A stretch of 64,000 nt of DNA from Actinomadura sp. J1-007 (GTDB lineage Bacteria; Actinomycetota; Actinomycetes; Streptosporangiales; Streptosporangiaceae), in assembly GCF_009793335.1 (NCBI RefSeq), contig NZ_WING01000002.1:1426001-1490000 (forward strand), in the 5' to 3' direction. The position numbers and the translations under genes were made by a program. The notes below the pieces were generated by a model. It made no database searches and was not told the DNA's origin. It saw nothing but the letters and a program-made list of their open reading frames with translations. Below, piece by piece: positions 16,319 to 24,975 of this stretch (position 1 is the stretch's first letter; the number at the start of each line of letters is the position of its first letter).

Positions 16319-17121
16319 TGGCGGCCGCCCCCGCGCTGGCGCTCGCGGGCGTCGGCGTCGACCGGGCCGACGTCCCCGTCGTCCGCGACGTCACGCTCGA
16401 CGTCGCGCCCGGCGCGGTCACCGTCGTCCTCGGCGCGAACGGCGCGGGCAAGACGACGCTCATGGACGGCATCGCGGGCCTCGCGCGCCCCACCACCGGG
16501 TCGATCCGGCTGGACGGCGCCCCGATCGAGAGGCTCCCGCCGTTCAAGCGGGCCCGCGCCGGGCTCGGGTACGTCGAGCAGGCCCGCACCGCGTTCCGGA
16601 CCCTGACCGTCGAGCAGAACCTGCTGGTCGCCCGGTCGGGGTCCGGCGACCTCGGGACCGTCTACCGGCTGTTCCCCGAGCTGGAGCGGCGGCGGCACCT
16701 GCACGCCGGGCACCTGTCGGGCGGCGAGCAGCAGATGGCCGTGCTCGGCCGCGCGCTGGTCTCCGACCCCAAGGTCGTCCTGATCGACGAGATGTCGCTC
16801 GGCCTCGCCCCGAAGGTCGTGCACCGGCTGATGGGCACGGTCGCGGAGCTGGCCGCGATGGGGATCGCCGTGCTGCTGATCGAGCAGTTCGCCAACCTCG
16901 CCCTGGAGATCGGCTCGCGCGCGTACGTGCTGCGCAAGGGCCGCGTCGTGCACTCCGGGCCCTGCGCCGAGCTGCGCGGGGCCGAGGACCGCCTGCACGA
17001 GCTGTACTTCGGCGGGCGCCTCGCGGACGCCGCCGCGCGGCTCGCGCGGGAGGCGCCCGGCCGGGAGGCGTCCCGCGGGGCCTCCGCCGAACCCCCCGAG
17101 GCAGGGAGCCGCACCCCATGA
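16318..17121 (+). CDS. LIV-type ABC transporter ATP-binding protein (LivF-like)
   Basis: A 267-residue ATPase of the branched-chain amino acid/aromatic acid uptake family. Walker A GANGAGKTT, Q-loop region GYVEQARTAF, signature LSGGEQQMAVLGRAL, Walker B VVLIDEMSLGL, and LLIEQFANLAL with the switch residue; the LIEQ ending is typical of LivF. The C-terminal 40 residues are an Ala/Arg-rich tail. The stop overlaps the permease start by 4 bp. In catabolic clusters such transporters often import aromatic or dicarboxylic acids. Confidence 0.9.
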   Translation: MAAAPALALAGVGVDRADVPVVRDVTLDVAPGAVTVVLGANGAGKTTLMDGIAGLARPTTGSIRLDGAPIERLPPFKRARAGLGYVEQARTAFRTLTVEQNLLVARSGSGDLGTVYRLFPELERRRHLHAGHLSGGEQQMAVLGRALVSDPKVVLIDEMSLGLAPKVVHRLMGTVAELAAMGIAVLLIEQFANLALEIGSRAYVLRKGRVVHSGPCAELRGAEDRLHELYFGGRLADAAARLAREAPGREASRGASAEPPEAGSRTP

Positions 17122-18873
17122 ACCTCCTCGACAAGCGGTCCCTCGGCCTCGGGCTCGGCGCCGCCGTGCTCGCCTGCGCCGTGCTGCCGAACGTCCTGTC
17201 CGCGTACTGGATCTACCTGGCGATCAGCGCGATGGTCGGCGCGGTCGTCATGCAGAGCTTCGGCGTGATCGTCGGCAGGGCCGGGGTCATGTCGCTGTGC
17301 CAGATGTCGTTCGCCGCGATCGGCGCGTGGGTCGTGCTGCGGCTGAACGTGGCGGGCGCGCCCGGCGGGCTCCTCGTCTGGCTCGTCCTCGGCGGGCTCG
17401 CGGCCGTCCCCGTCGGGGTCGCGATCGGGCTGCCCGCGCTGCGCATCCGCGGCGTGAACCTCGCCGTCGTGACGTTCGGGTTCGCCGTCTCGACCGACAT
17501 CGTGCTGAACGCCGACCAGTTCCCGGGGGCCGAGGACCTGACGATGCTGGAACGGCCCGAGCCGTTCACCGGCGACGCCGGGTACTTCGTCTTCACCGTC
17601 ATCGTCTTCACGGTGATCGCCGTCGCGCTCGCCGCGCTCGCCCGGACCCGGCTCGGCCTGTCCTGGTACGAGCTGCGGCACTCCGAGCGGGCCGCCGCCG
17701 CGCACGGCGTCTCCGTCGCGCGCAGCAAGCTCGCCGCGTTCGCGATCAGCGCGTTCATCGCCGGCGTCGGGGGCGGGCTGCTCGCCGGGCAGCTCAGCCT
17801 GGTCGTGCCGAGCAACTTCGCCATGGGGCAGTCGCTCGCGCTGTTCGCCGTCGCGATCATGATCGGGCCGCACCATCCGGAGGGCGCGGTGCTCGGCGGC
17901 GTGTTCGGCGCGGTCATGGCCACGATCATGGAGAAGGCGCACCTGCCGCAGGACTTCGGCGGGGTGCTGTTCGGCGCGGGCGCGCTCCTCGCGCTGCGCG
18001 GCGGCATGAGCCAGACCGACCTGACCCGCACCCGCAAGCGCGAACGCGCCGCCCGCAAGCTGCTGGAGGACGCGGCCGGCCCGGACGACGCGCTTCCCGC
18101 GCCCCCCGCGCCCCCGTGCGCGCCGTCCCCGCGGCGGCTCCGGAGCCCGCTGGGGAGCGGAGGCCCTGCCTCGACGTGCGGGGGCTGACCGTCCGGTTCG
18201 GCGAGGTCGTCGCGCTCGACAACGTCGACCTGGCCGTCCCCGAGGGCGCGGTCGTCGGGCTGATCGGCCCGAACGGCGCGGGCAAGTCCACGTTCATCGC
18301 GGCCGTCACCGGGTTCGTCGCCGGGTACGGGGGCACCGTCGAGCTGGACGGGCGGCCCCTCGACCGGCTCGGCCCGGCGCCCCGCGCCGGGCGCGGCCTG
18401 CGCCGCACGTTCCAGACGACCGCGATCGCGCCCGAGCTCACCCAGTACGAGTACCTGACGATGGGCGCGGGCCGGCGGCTGCCGCGCGCGGAGGCCGACG
18501 AGCTGCTGGAGTTCTTCGGCTGCCCGCCCGGCGAGGCGCCGGTGTCGATCGTGGACGCCGGGACGCGCCGGCTCCTCGACGTCGCCGCCGCCATCGCCGC
18601 CCGGCCCCGCGCGGCCCTGCTCGACGAGCCCGCCGCGGGCCAGTCCGCCGCCGAGTCGCTGCGGTTCGGCGCGCGCCTCACCGAGGTCCCCGAACGGTTC
18701 GGCGTCTCGATCCTGCTCGTCGAGCACGACATGGAGCTCGTCCAGGCCACCTGCGAGCTGGTCACCGTCCTGGACTTCGGGCACGTCATCGCGTCCGGCC
18801 CACCCGCGACGTCATGGACGACCCCGCCGTCCGCGCCGCCTACCTCGGCGCCGCCGACGTCCCCGCCTCCTGA
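17118..18873 (+). CDS. LivM permease fused to LivG ATPase (two apparent frameshifts)
   Basis: The first 300 or so residues are a LivM-type permease (FGVIVGRAGVMSLCQMSFAA; IRGVNLAVVTFGFA; eight to nine hydrophobic segments). After a charged/Pro-rich linker (ERAARKLLEDAAGPDDALP) comes a LivG-type ATPase: Walker A GPNGAGKST, RRTFQTTAIAPELT, Walker B region ALLDEPAAGQ, ILLVEHDMELV. The ABC signature is degenerate (VDAGTRRLLDV). Joins are near 18110 and 18803; one missing base at each gives about 585 residues ending at the TGA at 18873. No RBS-preceded start separates the halves, so I favour a natural fusion; a GTG at 18176 would allow a separate ATPase. Confidence 0.78.
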
Positions 18874-18960
18874 CCCGCACGACTCGGCCCACCCGTCCCG
18901 AACGCCCCGCACACCGCCCCTTCCGCACACCCCACCCCCACCGCACAGCAAGGGCGCCCC

Positions 18961-20130
18961 ATGAAACGCACACACCACCGCGCGGCGGCCGCGGCCGTCC
19001 TCTCCCTCACCGTCCCGCTCGGGCTCACCGCCTGCTCCGACTCCGGCGGCTCCACCGACGGCCCGATCAAGGTCGGCGCCATCAACGGCATCACCGGGCT
19101 GTTCCAGACGCCCGAGGTGCCCAAGACCGTCAAGGCCGTGTTCGACGAGGTCAACGCGGCCGGCGGGATCGGCGGGCGCAAGCTGGAGCTGGTCAGCAAG
19201 GACGACGCGATGGACCCGCAGCGGTCCGGCCAGGCCGCCCGCGAGCTGATCCAGTCCAGCAAGGTCGTCGCGTTCGCCGGCTCCTCCAGCGCCGTGGACT
19301 GCGGCCTCAACCGCGCCACGTACAGCAAGGAGAAGATCGTCTCGATCCCGGCGGTCGGCGTCGACCCCGCCTGCTTCACCAGCCCCAACATCGCGCCCGT
19401 CAACCCCGGCCCGTACGGGCTGACGACCGCGATGCTCTACTACGCGTCCGAGACGCTGAAGCGCGACAAGGTCTGCCTCAACTACACCGTCCTGCCCGGC
19501 AGCGGCGGCGGCATCGAGGCCGCCATCAAGGAGTGGACGAACCTCACCGGCAAGACCCTCGCGCTGAAGAACCTCGCCGTCGGCAACGGCGACCCGACCC
19601 GCTACCTCGTCGCCGACAAGAACGCCGGCTGCCAGGCCGTCGTCTACAACGCCGTCGTCGGGCCGTGGTTCGCGCAGGCCCGCACGCAGGGCATGCAGAA
19701 GGTCGACTTCCTCCTCGCCGCCAACAGCTACACCGACGCCAACGCCAAGGTGATCCCGCCCGACATGAGCGCCTACGCCGGGACGGAGTGGCAGCCCTAC
19801 ACCGACACGACCCTGCCCGGCAACGGCCGGTGGGCCAAGCTCGTCGAGGCGCACGGCATCCAGAAGACCGCGTTCAGCCAGGGCGCGGTGATGGCCGCCG
19901 ACGTGTTCGTGCAGGTCCTGAAGACCATCAAGGGCGACATCACCCGCAAGACCGTCACCGACGCGTTCAAGAAGATGAAGCCGATCCAGTACCCGATGGT
20001 CGGCACCCCGTGGGTGTTCGGGCCCGGCAAGGAGCACAGCCCGATCAAGGGCAGCCGCTTCGTCAAGGCCGAGAACGGCGGCTGGAAGGTGCTGCCCGGC
20101 GGCTTCACCGTCCCCGGCAAGGTCTCCTGA
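18961..20130 (+). CDS. ABC transporter substrate-binding lipoprotein (LivJ/K-like)
   Basis: A 389-residue type I periplasmic-binding-fold lipoprotein. The signal peptide ends in a lipobox LTACSD (Cys about residue 25), anchoring it to the outer membrane face. IKVGAINGITG and FDEVNAAGGIGGRKLELV are family hallmarks, as is the LIQSSKVVAFAGSSS segment. It is the recognition subunit of the importer, placed between the fused permease/ATPase and the LivH permease. Ligand not predictable; LIV-family proteins in catabolic operons bind aromatic acids as well as amino acids. Confidence 0.92.
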   Translation: MKRTHHRAAAAAVLSLTVPLGLTACSDSGGSTDGPIKVGAINGITGLFQTPEVPKTVKAVFDEVNAAGGIGGRKLELVSKDDAMDPQRSGQAARELIQSSKVVAFAGSSSAVDCGLNRATYSKEKIVSIPAVGVDPACFTSPNIAPVNPGPYGLTTAMLYYASETLKRDKVCLNYTVLPGSGGGIEAAIKEWTNLTGKTLALKNLAVGNGDPTRYLVADKNAGCQAVVYNAVVGPWFAQARTQGMQKVDFLLAANSYTDANAKVIPPDMSAYAGTEWQPYTDTTLPGNGRWAKLVEAHGIQKTAFSQGAVMAADVFVQVLKTIKGDITRKTVTDAFKKMKPIQYPMVGTPWVFGPGKEHSPIKGSRFVKAENGGWKVLPGGFTVPGKVS

Positions 20131-20157
20131 CCGCCCCGACCCCTTGGAGGCTTCCGC

Positions 20158-21030
20158 ATGGTGAACTCCGTGATCGCCGGGCTGACCAGCGGGGGAGGGT
20201 ACGCGCTGCTCGGGCTGTGCGTCGTGCTCACCTACCGCCTGGTCGCGGTGGTCAACTTCGCGATGACCGCCGTCGGCGCGTTCGGCGCGTTCGTCATGGT
20301 CTCGCTGACCGACGCGGGCCTGGACGTGTGGTCCTCGCTCGTCCTCGGCGCGGCGTCCGCCGCGCTGCTGTCGGCGGCGCTCGGCGCGGCCCTCGTCCGC
20401 TGGTTCGCCGGGCACCGCGAGCGCACCAAGGCCGCGGTGACCGTCGCGCTGTACGTCGCGCTGACCGCGGTCGGGCTGCGGCTGTTCGGCGGCACCACCA
20501 CCGGCGCGCACCGCTTCCCCGACCCGTTCGGCGCGCCGGTGTTCACCGTCGGCGGCGTCGTCGTCCCGCGCTCGGTGCTGGTGTCGCTGGCGTTCGCGGC
20601 GCTGATCACGCTCGGCGTCGGGCTGCTGCTCACCCGCACCGGGCTCGGGCTGCGGCTCCAGGCGCTGTCGGAGCGGCCCGCGACCGCCGAGGTCGTCGGG
20701 ATCCCCGCGCCGCGCCTCGCCGTCGGCGTGTGGGCCGGCGTCGGCGCGGTCACGATGCTGGTGATCGTGCTGGTCGCGCCCCGGCTCGGCGGCGACTTCT
20801 CCACCCTGTCCGGCCTGATCAGCACGGCCCTCGCGGTCGCGATGGTCGGCGCGTTCCGGAGCCTGCCGCTGACGCTGGCCGGCGGGCTCGTCCTCGGCTG
20901 CCTGGAGGGCGCCTCCTCCGCGGTCGAGTCCATCCAGAAGTACCAGGGCGTCGTCCCGTTCCTGGTGATCCTGGTCCTGCTGTGGTGGCGCAGCCGCGGC
21001 GAGGTCTGGGACACCGCCCACAGCCGATGA
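20158..21030 (+). CDS. LIV-type ABC transporter permease (LivH-like)
   Basis: A 290-residue integral membrane protein with about eight hydrophobic segments. The opening VNSVIAGLTSGGGYALLGL and RLVAVVNFAMTAVGAFGAF are the LivH start and first conserved loop; LSERPATAEVVGIPAPRL matches the cytoplasmic EAA-like loop. It completes the importer with the fused LivM-LivG and LivF proteins. CTTGGAGG lies upstream of the ATG; the stop overlaps the ATGA leading to the next gene. Confidence 0.9.
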   Translation: MVNSVIAGLTSGGGYALLGLCVVLTYRLVAVVNFAMTAVGAFGAFVMVSLTDAGLDVWSSLVLGAASAALLSAALGAALVRWFAGHRERTKAAVTVALYVALTAVGLRLFGGTTTGAHRFPDPFGAPVFTVGGVVVPRSVLVSLAFAALITLGVGLLLTRTGLGLRLQALSERPATAEVVGIPAPRLAVGVWAGVGAVTMLVIVLVAPRLGGDFSTLSGLISTALAVAMVGAFRSLPLTLAGGLVLGCLEGASSAVESIQKYQGVVPFLVILVLLWWRSRGEVWDTAHSR

Positions 21031-21038
21031 GAGGTGCC

Positions 21039-22139
21039 ATGACCGGACCGACGTCCACCCGCGCCGCCGTGCTCCGCGAGCACGGCGCGCCGCTCGCGAT
21101 CGAGGAGCTGCCGCTGCCCGCCGAGTGCGAGCCCGGCGCGGCGCTCGTCCGCGTGGACTGCGCGACGCTCTGCGCGACCGACGTGCACCTGTGGAGCGGC
21201 GCGATGTCGTTCCCCGACATGCTGCCGATCGTCCTCGGCCACGAGATGACCGGGACCGTCCTCGCCGCCGGGCCCGGCACCCGCGACGCCCTCGGCCGCA
21301 CCGTCAAGGCCGGCGACCGCATCGGCTGGTCGGAGTCCACGTGCGGGCACTGCCACGGCTGCACCGTCCTGCGCAACCCCGTCGCCTGCTCCGAGCGCGG
21401 CTACGGCTTCCTCCAGCGGTCCGACCGGTGGCCGCACGCCACCGGCGGCCTCGCCGAGCACGTCTACGTCACCCCCGGCGCGCAGAAGCTCGTGCTCACC
21501 GACGAGGTCAAGGACACCTGGGCCGCCGCCGCGGGCTGCGCCGTCAAGACCGTCCTGCACGCCTACGACCGCGCGGGCGGCGTACGGCCCGGGTCGAGCG
21601 TCGTCGTGCAGGGCGCCGGCGCGCTCGGGATCATCGCCACCGCCGTCGCCCGCGCCTCCGGCGCCGGCCCCGTCGTGACGATCGGCGCCCCGGACGCCCG
21701 CCTGGACCTCGCGCGGACGTTCGGCGCCGACACCGTCGTCGGCCTGGACGGCGGCGCCGAGGACCGGCGCGCCGCCGTGCTGGACGCCACCCGCGGCCAC
21801 GGCGCCGACCTCGTCCTGGACGTCGCGGGCGCGCCCGGCGTCGGCGCCGAGGCCGTCGGCATGGCCGCGTTCGGCGCCCGGTTCGTCGTCGTCGGGACGA
21901 CCGGCCCCGGCCTCGAACCCCTCCCGCTGGGCACGCTCATGGGCAAGGAGCTGACCGTGCTCGGCTCGCTGAACGGCGACATCGGCGACTACCACCGCGC
22001 CATCGGGTTCCTCCTGGCGTTCCGGAACCGCTTCCCCTGGGACGAGCTGTTCGGCGAGCCCGCCGGGCTGGACGGGGCGTCGGCCGCGCTGGAGTCGATG
22101 TCGCGGCTCGAACAAGTCAAGGCCGTCATCCGACCCTGA
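21039..22139 (+). CDS. Zinc-binding alcohol dehydrogenase (MDR family)
   Basis: A medium-chain dehydrogenase of 366 residues. Catalytic zinc ligands are in DCATLCATDVHLWSG (Cys) and LGHEMTG (His-Glu). A structural-zinc-like cluster appears in STCGHCHGCTVLRNPVAC. The cofactor loop is VVQGAGALGIIATAVA, a variant of GxGxxG. The ATG at 21039 follows AGAGG; an earlier ATG at 21027 overlaps the livH stop. It shares the esterase/importer operon and is followed by an aldo/keto reductase after 11 bp, so the cluster probably handles several alcohol/carbonyl conversions. Confidence 0.87.
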   Translation: MTGPTSTRAAVLREHGAPLAIEELPLPAECEPGAALVRVDCATLCATDVHLWSGAMSFPDMLPIVLGHEMTGTVLAAGPGTRDALGRTVKAGDRIGWSESTCGHCHGCTVLRNPVACSERGYGFLQRSDRWPHATGGLAEHVYVTPGAQKLVLTDEVKDTWAAAAGCAVKTVLHAYDRAGGVRPGSSVVVQGAGALGIIATAVARASGAGPVVTIGAPDARLDLARTFGADTVVGLDGGAEDRRAAVLDATRGHGADLVLDVAGAPGVGAEAVGMAAFGARFVVVGTTGPGLEPLPLGTLMGKELTVLGSLNGDIGDYHRAIGFLLAFRNRFPWDELFGEPAGLDGASAALESMSRLEQVKAVIRP

Positions 22140-22150
22140 ACGAGGACATC

Positions 22151-23119
22151 ATGACCACCGAGACCACCATCGTTCCGCGCCGCCGCCTCGGCCCCGCCGG
22201 GCCCGAGGCGTCCGTCCTGTCCCTCGGGTCGTGGCACACCTACGACCGGATGGACTTCGGCGACGCCGTCGCCCTGGTCCGGCACGCCGTCGACCTCGGC
22301 GTCAACCTGTTCGACGTCGCGGTGTACGGGCTGCCCGGCGGGCCGCCCGTGTTCACCGACGTGCTGTTCTCCGCGATCGTGCGCGCCGCCGGGATCCGCC
22401 GCGACCAGTACCTGCTGTCGACCAAGCTGTGGCTGGAGGACTACCCGAACCGGTCGCTGCGCGAGCAGCTCGGCCGCGCGCTGTTCCGGGTCGGCGCCGA
22501 CCACGCCGACGTGGCCGTCCTCGGCGACATCCGCGGCGGCGGCCTGGACCTGCGCCGCCTCGCCGAGGACCTCGCCGAGCTGGAGGCCAAGGGCCTCATC
22601 GGCTGCTGGGGCGTCAACAACTGGTCCGCGACGGCGATCATGACGATCCGGGACCACGCGATCGCCGCCGGGTCGCCGGGGCCGGTGCTCGCGCAGCTCA
22701 AGTACAGCCCGTGCCGCCGCGCCATCCCCGACGGCGCCCCGTTCGCCGAGGTCTTCGCGGCGGGCGTGACGATGCAGGCGTCCGACGTGCTGGAGGGCGG
22801 CATCCTCGCGGGCAACGCCGCGCCGTCCCGGGGCATCGGCAAGGACCCGGGCGGCGTCCGCGAACGGATCCGCGAGGCCGCCGAGGGCATCGCCGAGGCC
22901 GCCGCCGACCTCGACGTCACCCCCGCCCGGCTCTGCGTCGCGTTCGCGCTCACCCACCCGGCCACGAGCAGCGTGCTGTTCGGCGCGAGCCGCCTCGACC
23001 AGTTCGTCGACAACGCCGGCGCCCTCGACCTCGTCGAGCGGGTCGGCGCCGAACGCCTGCGCACGCTGCTCGAACCGTTCTGGGTGGACCGGGGCGCCGT
23101 CGATCCCGAAGGCCCCTGA
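22151..23119 (+). CDS. Aldo/keto reductase, non-canonical (copy 2)
   Basis: A paralogue of the protein at 12801, 322 residues, sharing SLGSWHTYDRMD, LFDVAVYGLPGG, STKLWLEDYP, CWGVNNWSATA and QASDVLEGGILAGN. As in copy 1, the His-bearing strand reads ADVAVLGDI, without the histidine of the AKR tetrad, and the Tyr is four residues after the Asp. Last gene of the esterase-importer operon, followed by a strong terminator. Two divergent copies in one regulon suggest distinct substrates or a hetero-oligomer (inference). Confidence 0.83.
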   Translation: MTTETTIVPRRRLGPAGPEASVLSLGSWHTYDRMDFGDAVALVRHAVDLGVNLFDVAVYGLPGGPPVFTDVLFSAIVRAAGIRRDQYLLSTKLWLEDYPNRSLREQLGRALFRVGADHADVAVLGDIRGGGLDLRRLAEDLAELEAKGLIGCWGVNNWSATAIMTIRDHAIAAGSPGPVLAQLKYSPCRRAIPDGAPFAEVFAAGVTMQASDVLEGGILAGNAAPSRGIGKDPGGVRERIREAAEGIAEAAADLDVTPARLCVAFALTHPATSSVLFGASRLDQFVDNAGALDLVERVGAERLRTLLEPFWVDRGAVDPEGP

Positions 23120-23144
23120 CGGCCGCGCCCGCGCCGCCCGCGCA

Positions 23145-23171
23145 CCCCTGCCGGACGCCGTCCGGCAGGGG
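23145..23171 (+). terminator. Terminator of the esterase-importer-AKR operon
   Basis: A perfect 12-bp stem CCCCTGCCGGAC/GTCCGGCAGGGG with a GCC loop lies 25 bp after the AKR stop and before the histidine kinase. No T-tract. Confidence 0.75.
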
Positions 23172-23210
23172 GGTGTGCGGACACTCACCCCCATCGGGGA
23201 AGATGGGCCC

Positions 23211-24380
23211 GTGGTGAGAGAGCTTCGGGTGAACGGCACGGCGGCGCACGCCGCGCTCGCCGCGGTCCTGGCGGGCTGCGCGGTCGCGGCGGCGCTGGCG
23301 TGGCCGGGCGTCCGGCCCCTGGACCCGACGGGCGCCGCGCTGCTCGTCGCCCTGCACGCGCCGCTGGTGCCGATGCGGCGGTGGCCGGCGCCGTCGCTGG
23401 CGGCGCTGGTGGTGCTGGCCGTCCCGTACCACCTGCTCCAGTACCAGCACCACGCGGCCGTGCCCGCCGAGGTGATCGCGCTGTTCGCGTACGCGGTGCT
23501 CGGCCGCCGCGTCCGCACCGTCCTCACCGCGGCGGCGCTCCTGCTGTTCCTCTGCGCGGCGGGCTTCGCGATGCGCGAGGGCGGCGGGAGCGTCCGCGAG
23601 CAGGTCGCCGTGATCGAGGCGGTCGTCGCCGCCGTGATCGGGTTCCAGGTGTGGCGCTCGCACCGCGCCCGCCTCGCGGCCGTCGTCGAGCGCGCCGAAC
23701 GGGCCGAGCGCGACCGCGAGCAGGAGGCCCGCCGCCGCGTCGCCGAGGAGCGGCTGCGCATCGCCCGCGACCTGCACGACCTGCTCGCGCACAGCATCAC
23801 CGTGATCGGCGTCCAGGCCGGCGCCGCCGCGCACCTGGTCGCGGGCGACCGGCCCGTGGACCGCGCCGAGCTCGCCGAGGCCCTCGGCGGCATCGCCGCC
23901 ACCTGCCGCGACGCCCGCACCGAGCTGCGCGCGACCCTCCAGGTGCTGCGCGCCGACGACGACGCCCCCGGCCCGCTGCCCCGGCCCGGCCGCGTCGGCG
24001 ACCTCGCCGACGCCGCCCGCGCCGCCGGGCTCGACGTGACCCTGATCGAGGAGGGCGACGGCAGCCCCGTGCCCGAGGTCGGCGTCGCCGCGTACCGGAT
24101 CGTCCAGGAGGCCCTGACCAACGTCGTCAAGCACGCGCGGGCGGGCGCCGTCGACATCCGGCTCGTCCGCGCGGACGGCCACCTCACGGTCACCGTGGCC
24201 GATGACGGCCGCGGCGCCGCGGGCGACGGCCCGCACGGCTACGGCATCCTCGGCATGAGCGAGCGCGCCCGCAGCGTCGGCGGGACGCTGCGCGCCGGGC
24301 CCGCGCCCGGCGGCGGCTTCCGCGTCTCGGCGGCCCTGCCGCTCACGGGCGCGCCGGTGCCGGCGCCGCGCACGGGCTGA
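23211..24380 (+). CDS. Sensor histidine kinase (HisKA_3 family), orphan
   Basis: A 389-residue membrane kinase. About four hydrophobic segments (residues 10-145) form an input domain without a large extracellular loop; a short charged coiled coil follows. The DHp motif is ERLRIARDLHDLLAHSIT, with the phospho-accepting His; the ATPase domain has EALTNVVKHA (N box), VADDGRGA (G1) and GYGILGMSERA (G2). This NarL-partner class normally pairs with an adjacent LuxR-type response regulator; none is present here. GTG at 23211 is chosen; a second GTG follows directly. Its 3' end overlaps the convergent Nudix gene by 38 bp. Confidence 0.88.
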   Translation: MVRELRVNGTAAHAALAAVLAGCAVAAALAWPGVRPLDPTGAALLVALHAPLVPMRRWPAPSLAALVVLAVPYHLLQYQHHAAVPAEVIALFAYAVLGRRVRTVLTAAALLLFLCAAGFAMREGGGSVREQVAVIEAVVAAVIGFQVWRSHRARLAAVVERAERAERDREQEARRRVAEERLRIARDLHDLLAHSITVIGVQAGAAAHLVAGDRPVDRAELAEALGGIAATCRDARTELRATLQVLRADDDAPGPLPRPGRVGDLADAARAAGLDVTLIEEGDGSPVPEVGVAAYRIVQEALTNVVKHARAGAVDIRLVRADGHLTVTVADDGRGAAGDGPHGYGILGMSERARSVGGTLRAGPAPGGGFRVSAALPLTGAPVPAPRTG

Positions 24381-24897
24381 GCCGAGAGGCCAGGAACAGC
24401 AGCCCCGACAGGCTCGCGCCCGACCCGATCTCGCCGCGCGCCGCCAGCTCCGGGACGTCCGCCAGCGGCACCCACTCGATCCGTTCGGCCTCCACGTCGG
24501 TCGGCTCGCCGATCCGCTCGGCGCCCTCGGCGCGGAAGATGTGATGGACGCCATCGTGCAGGCCGGGGGACGGCCGCACGTCCAGCACGTGGCTGACGGG
24601 CCCGGCGCGGAACCCGGTCTCCTCGACCAGCTCGCGCGCCGCCGCCTCCGCCGGGTCCTCGCCCTCCTCGACCCGCCCGCCGGGGATCTCCCACCCCCAC
24701 CGGTCGGTGATGAACCGGTGCCGCCAGATCAGCAGCGCCCTGTCCTCCGCGTCGATCGCCGCCACCCCGGCGGCGGGCCGGACCCGCAGCAGATGGTGGT
24801 CGAACCGCCGCCCGTCGGGCAGCTCGACGTCGGCCAGCCGTACGTTCATCCAGGGGCTCTCGTAAACGGACCTCTCGCCGTGCAGCGTCCATCGCAT
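24343..24897 (-). CDS. Nudix hydrolase
   Basis: A 184-residue hydrolase of nucleoside diphosphates linked to another group. The Nudix box is complete: GGRVEEGEDP then AARELVEETG. The preceding IDAEDRALLIWRHRFI and WGWEIP resemble ADP-ribose pyrophosphatase-type members (NudF-like), which sanitise ADP-ribose. It is monocistronic and converges on the histidine kinase with overlapping 3' ends. Substrate not certain. Confidence 0.85.
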   Translation of the reverse strand: MRWTLHGERSVYESPWMNVRLADVELPDGRRFDHHLLRVRPAAGVAAIDAEDRALLIWRHRFITDRWGWEIPGGRVEEGEDPAEAAARELVEETGFRAGPVSHVLDVRPSPGLHDGVHHIFRAEGAERIGEPTDVEAERIEWVPLADVPELAARGEIGSGASLSGLLFLASRLSPCAAPAPARP

Positions 24898-24975
24898 GCC
24901 TGGACGCTATCGGGGGCTTTCGGTTCCTTACCGATAGGGTCAGGATCATTGGGGGACAGGAAGGCGGGCTCGTCA

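Noticed and set aside
17926..21021. A 1031-codon minus-strand open frame
   Set aside because: Antisense to the LIV importer genes; no recognisable domain.
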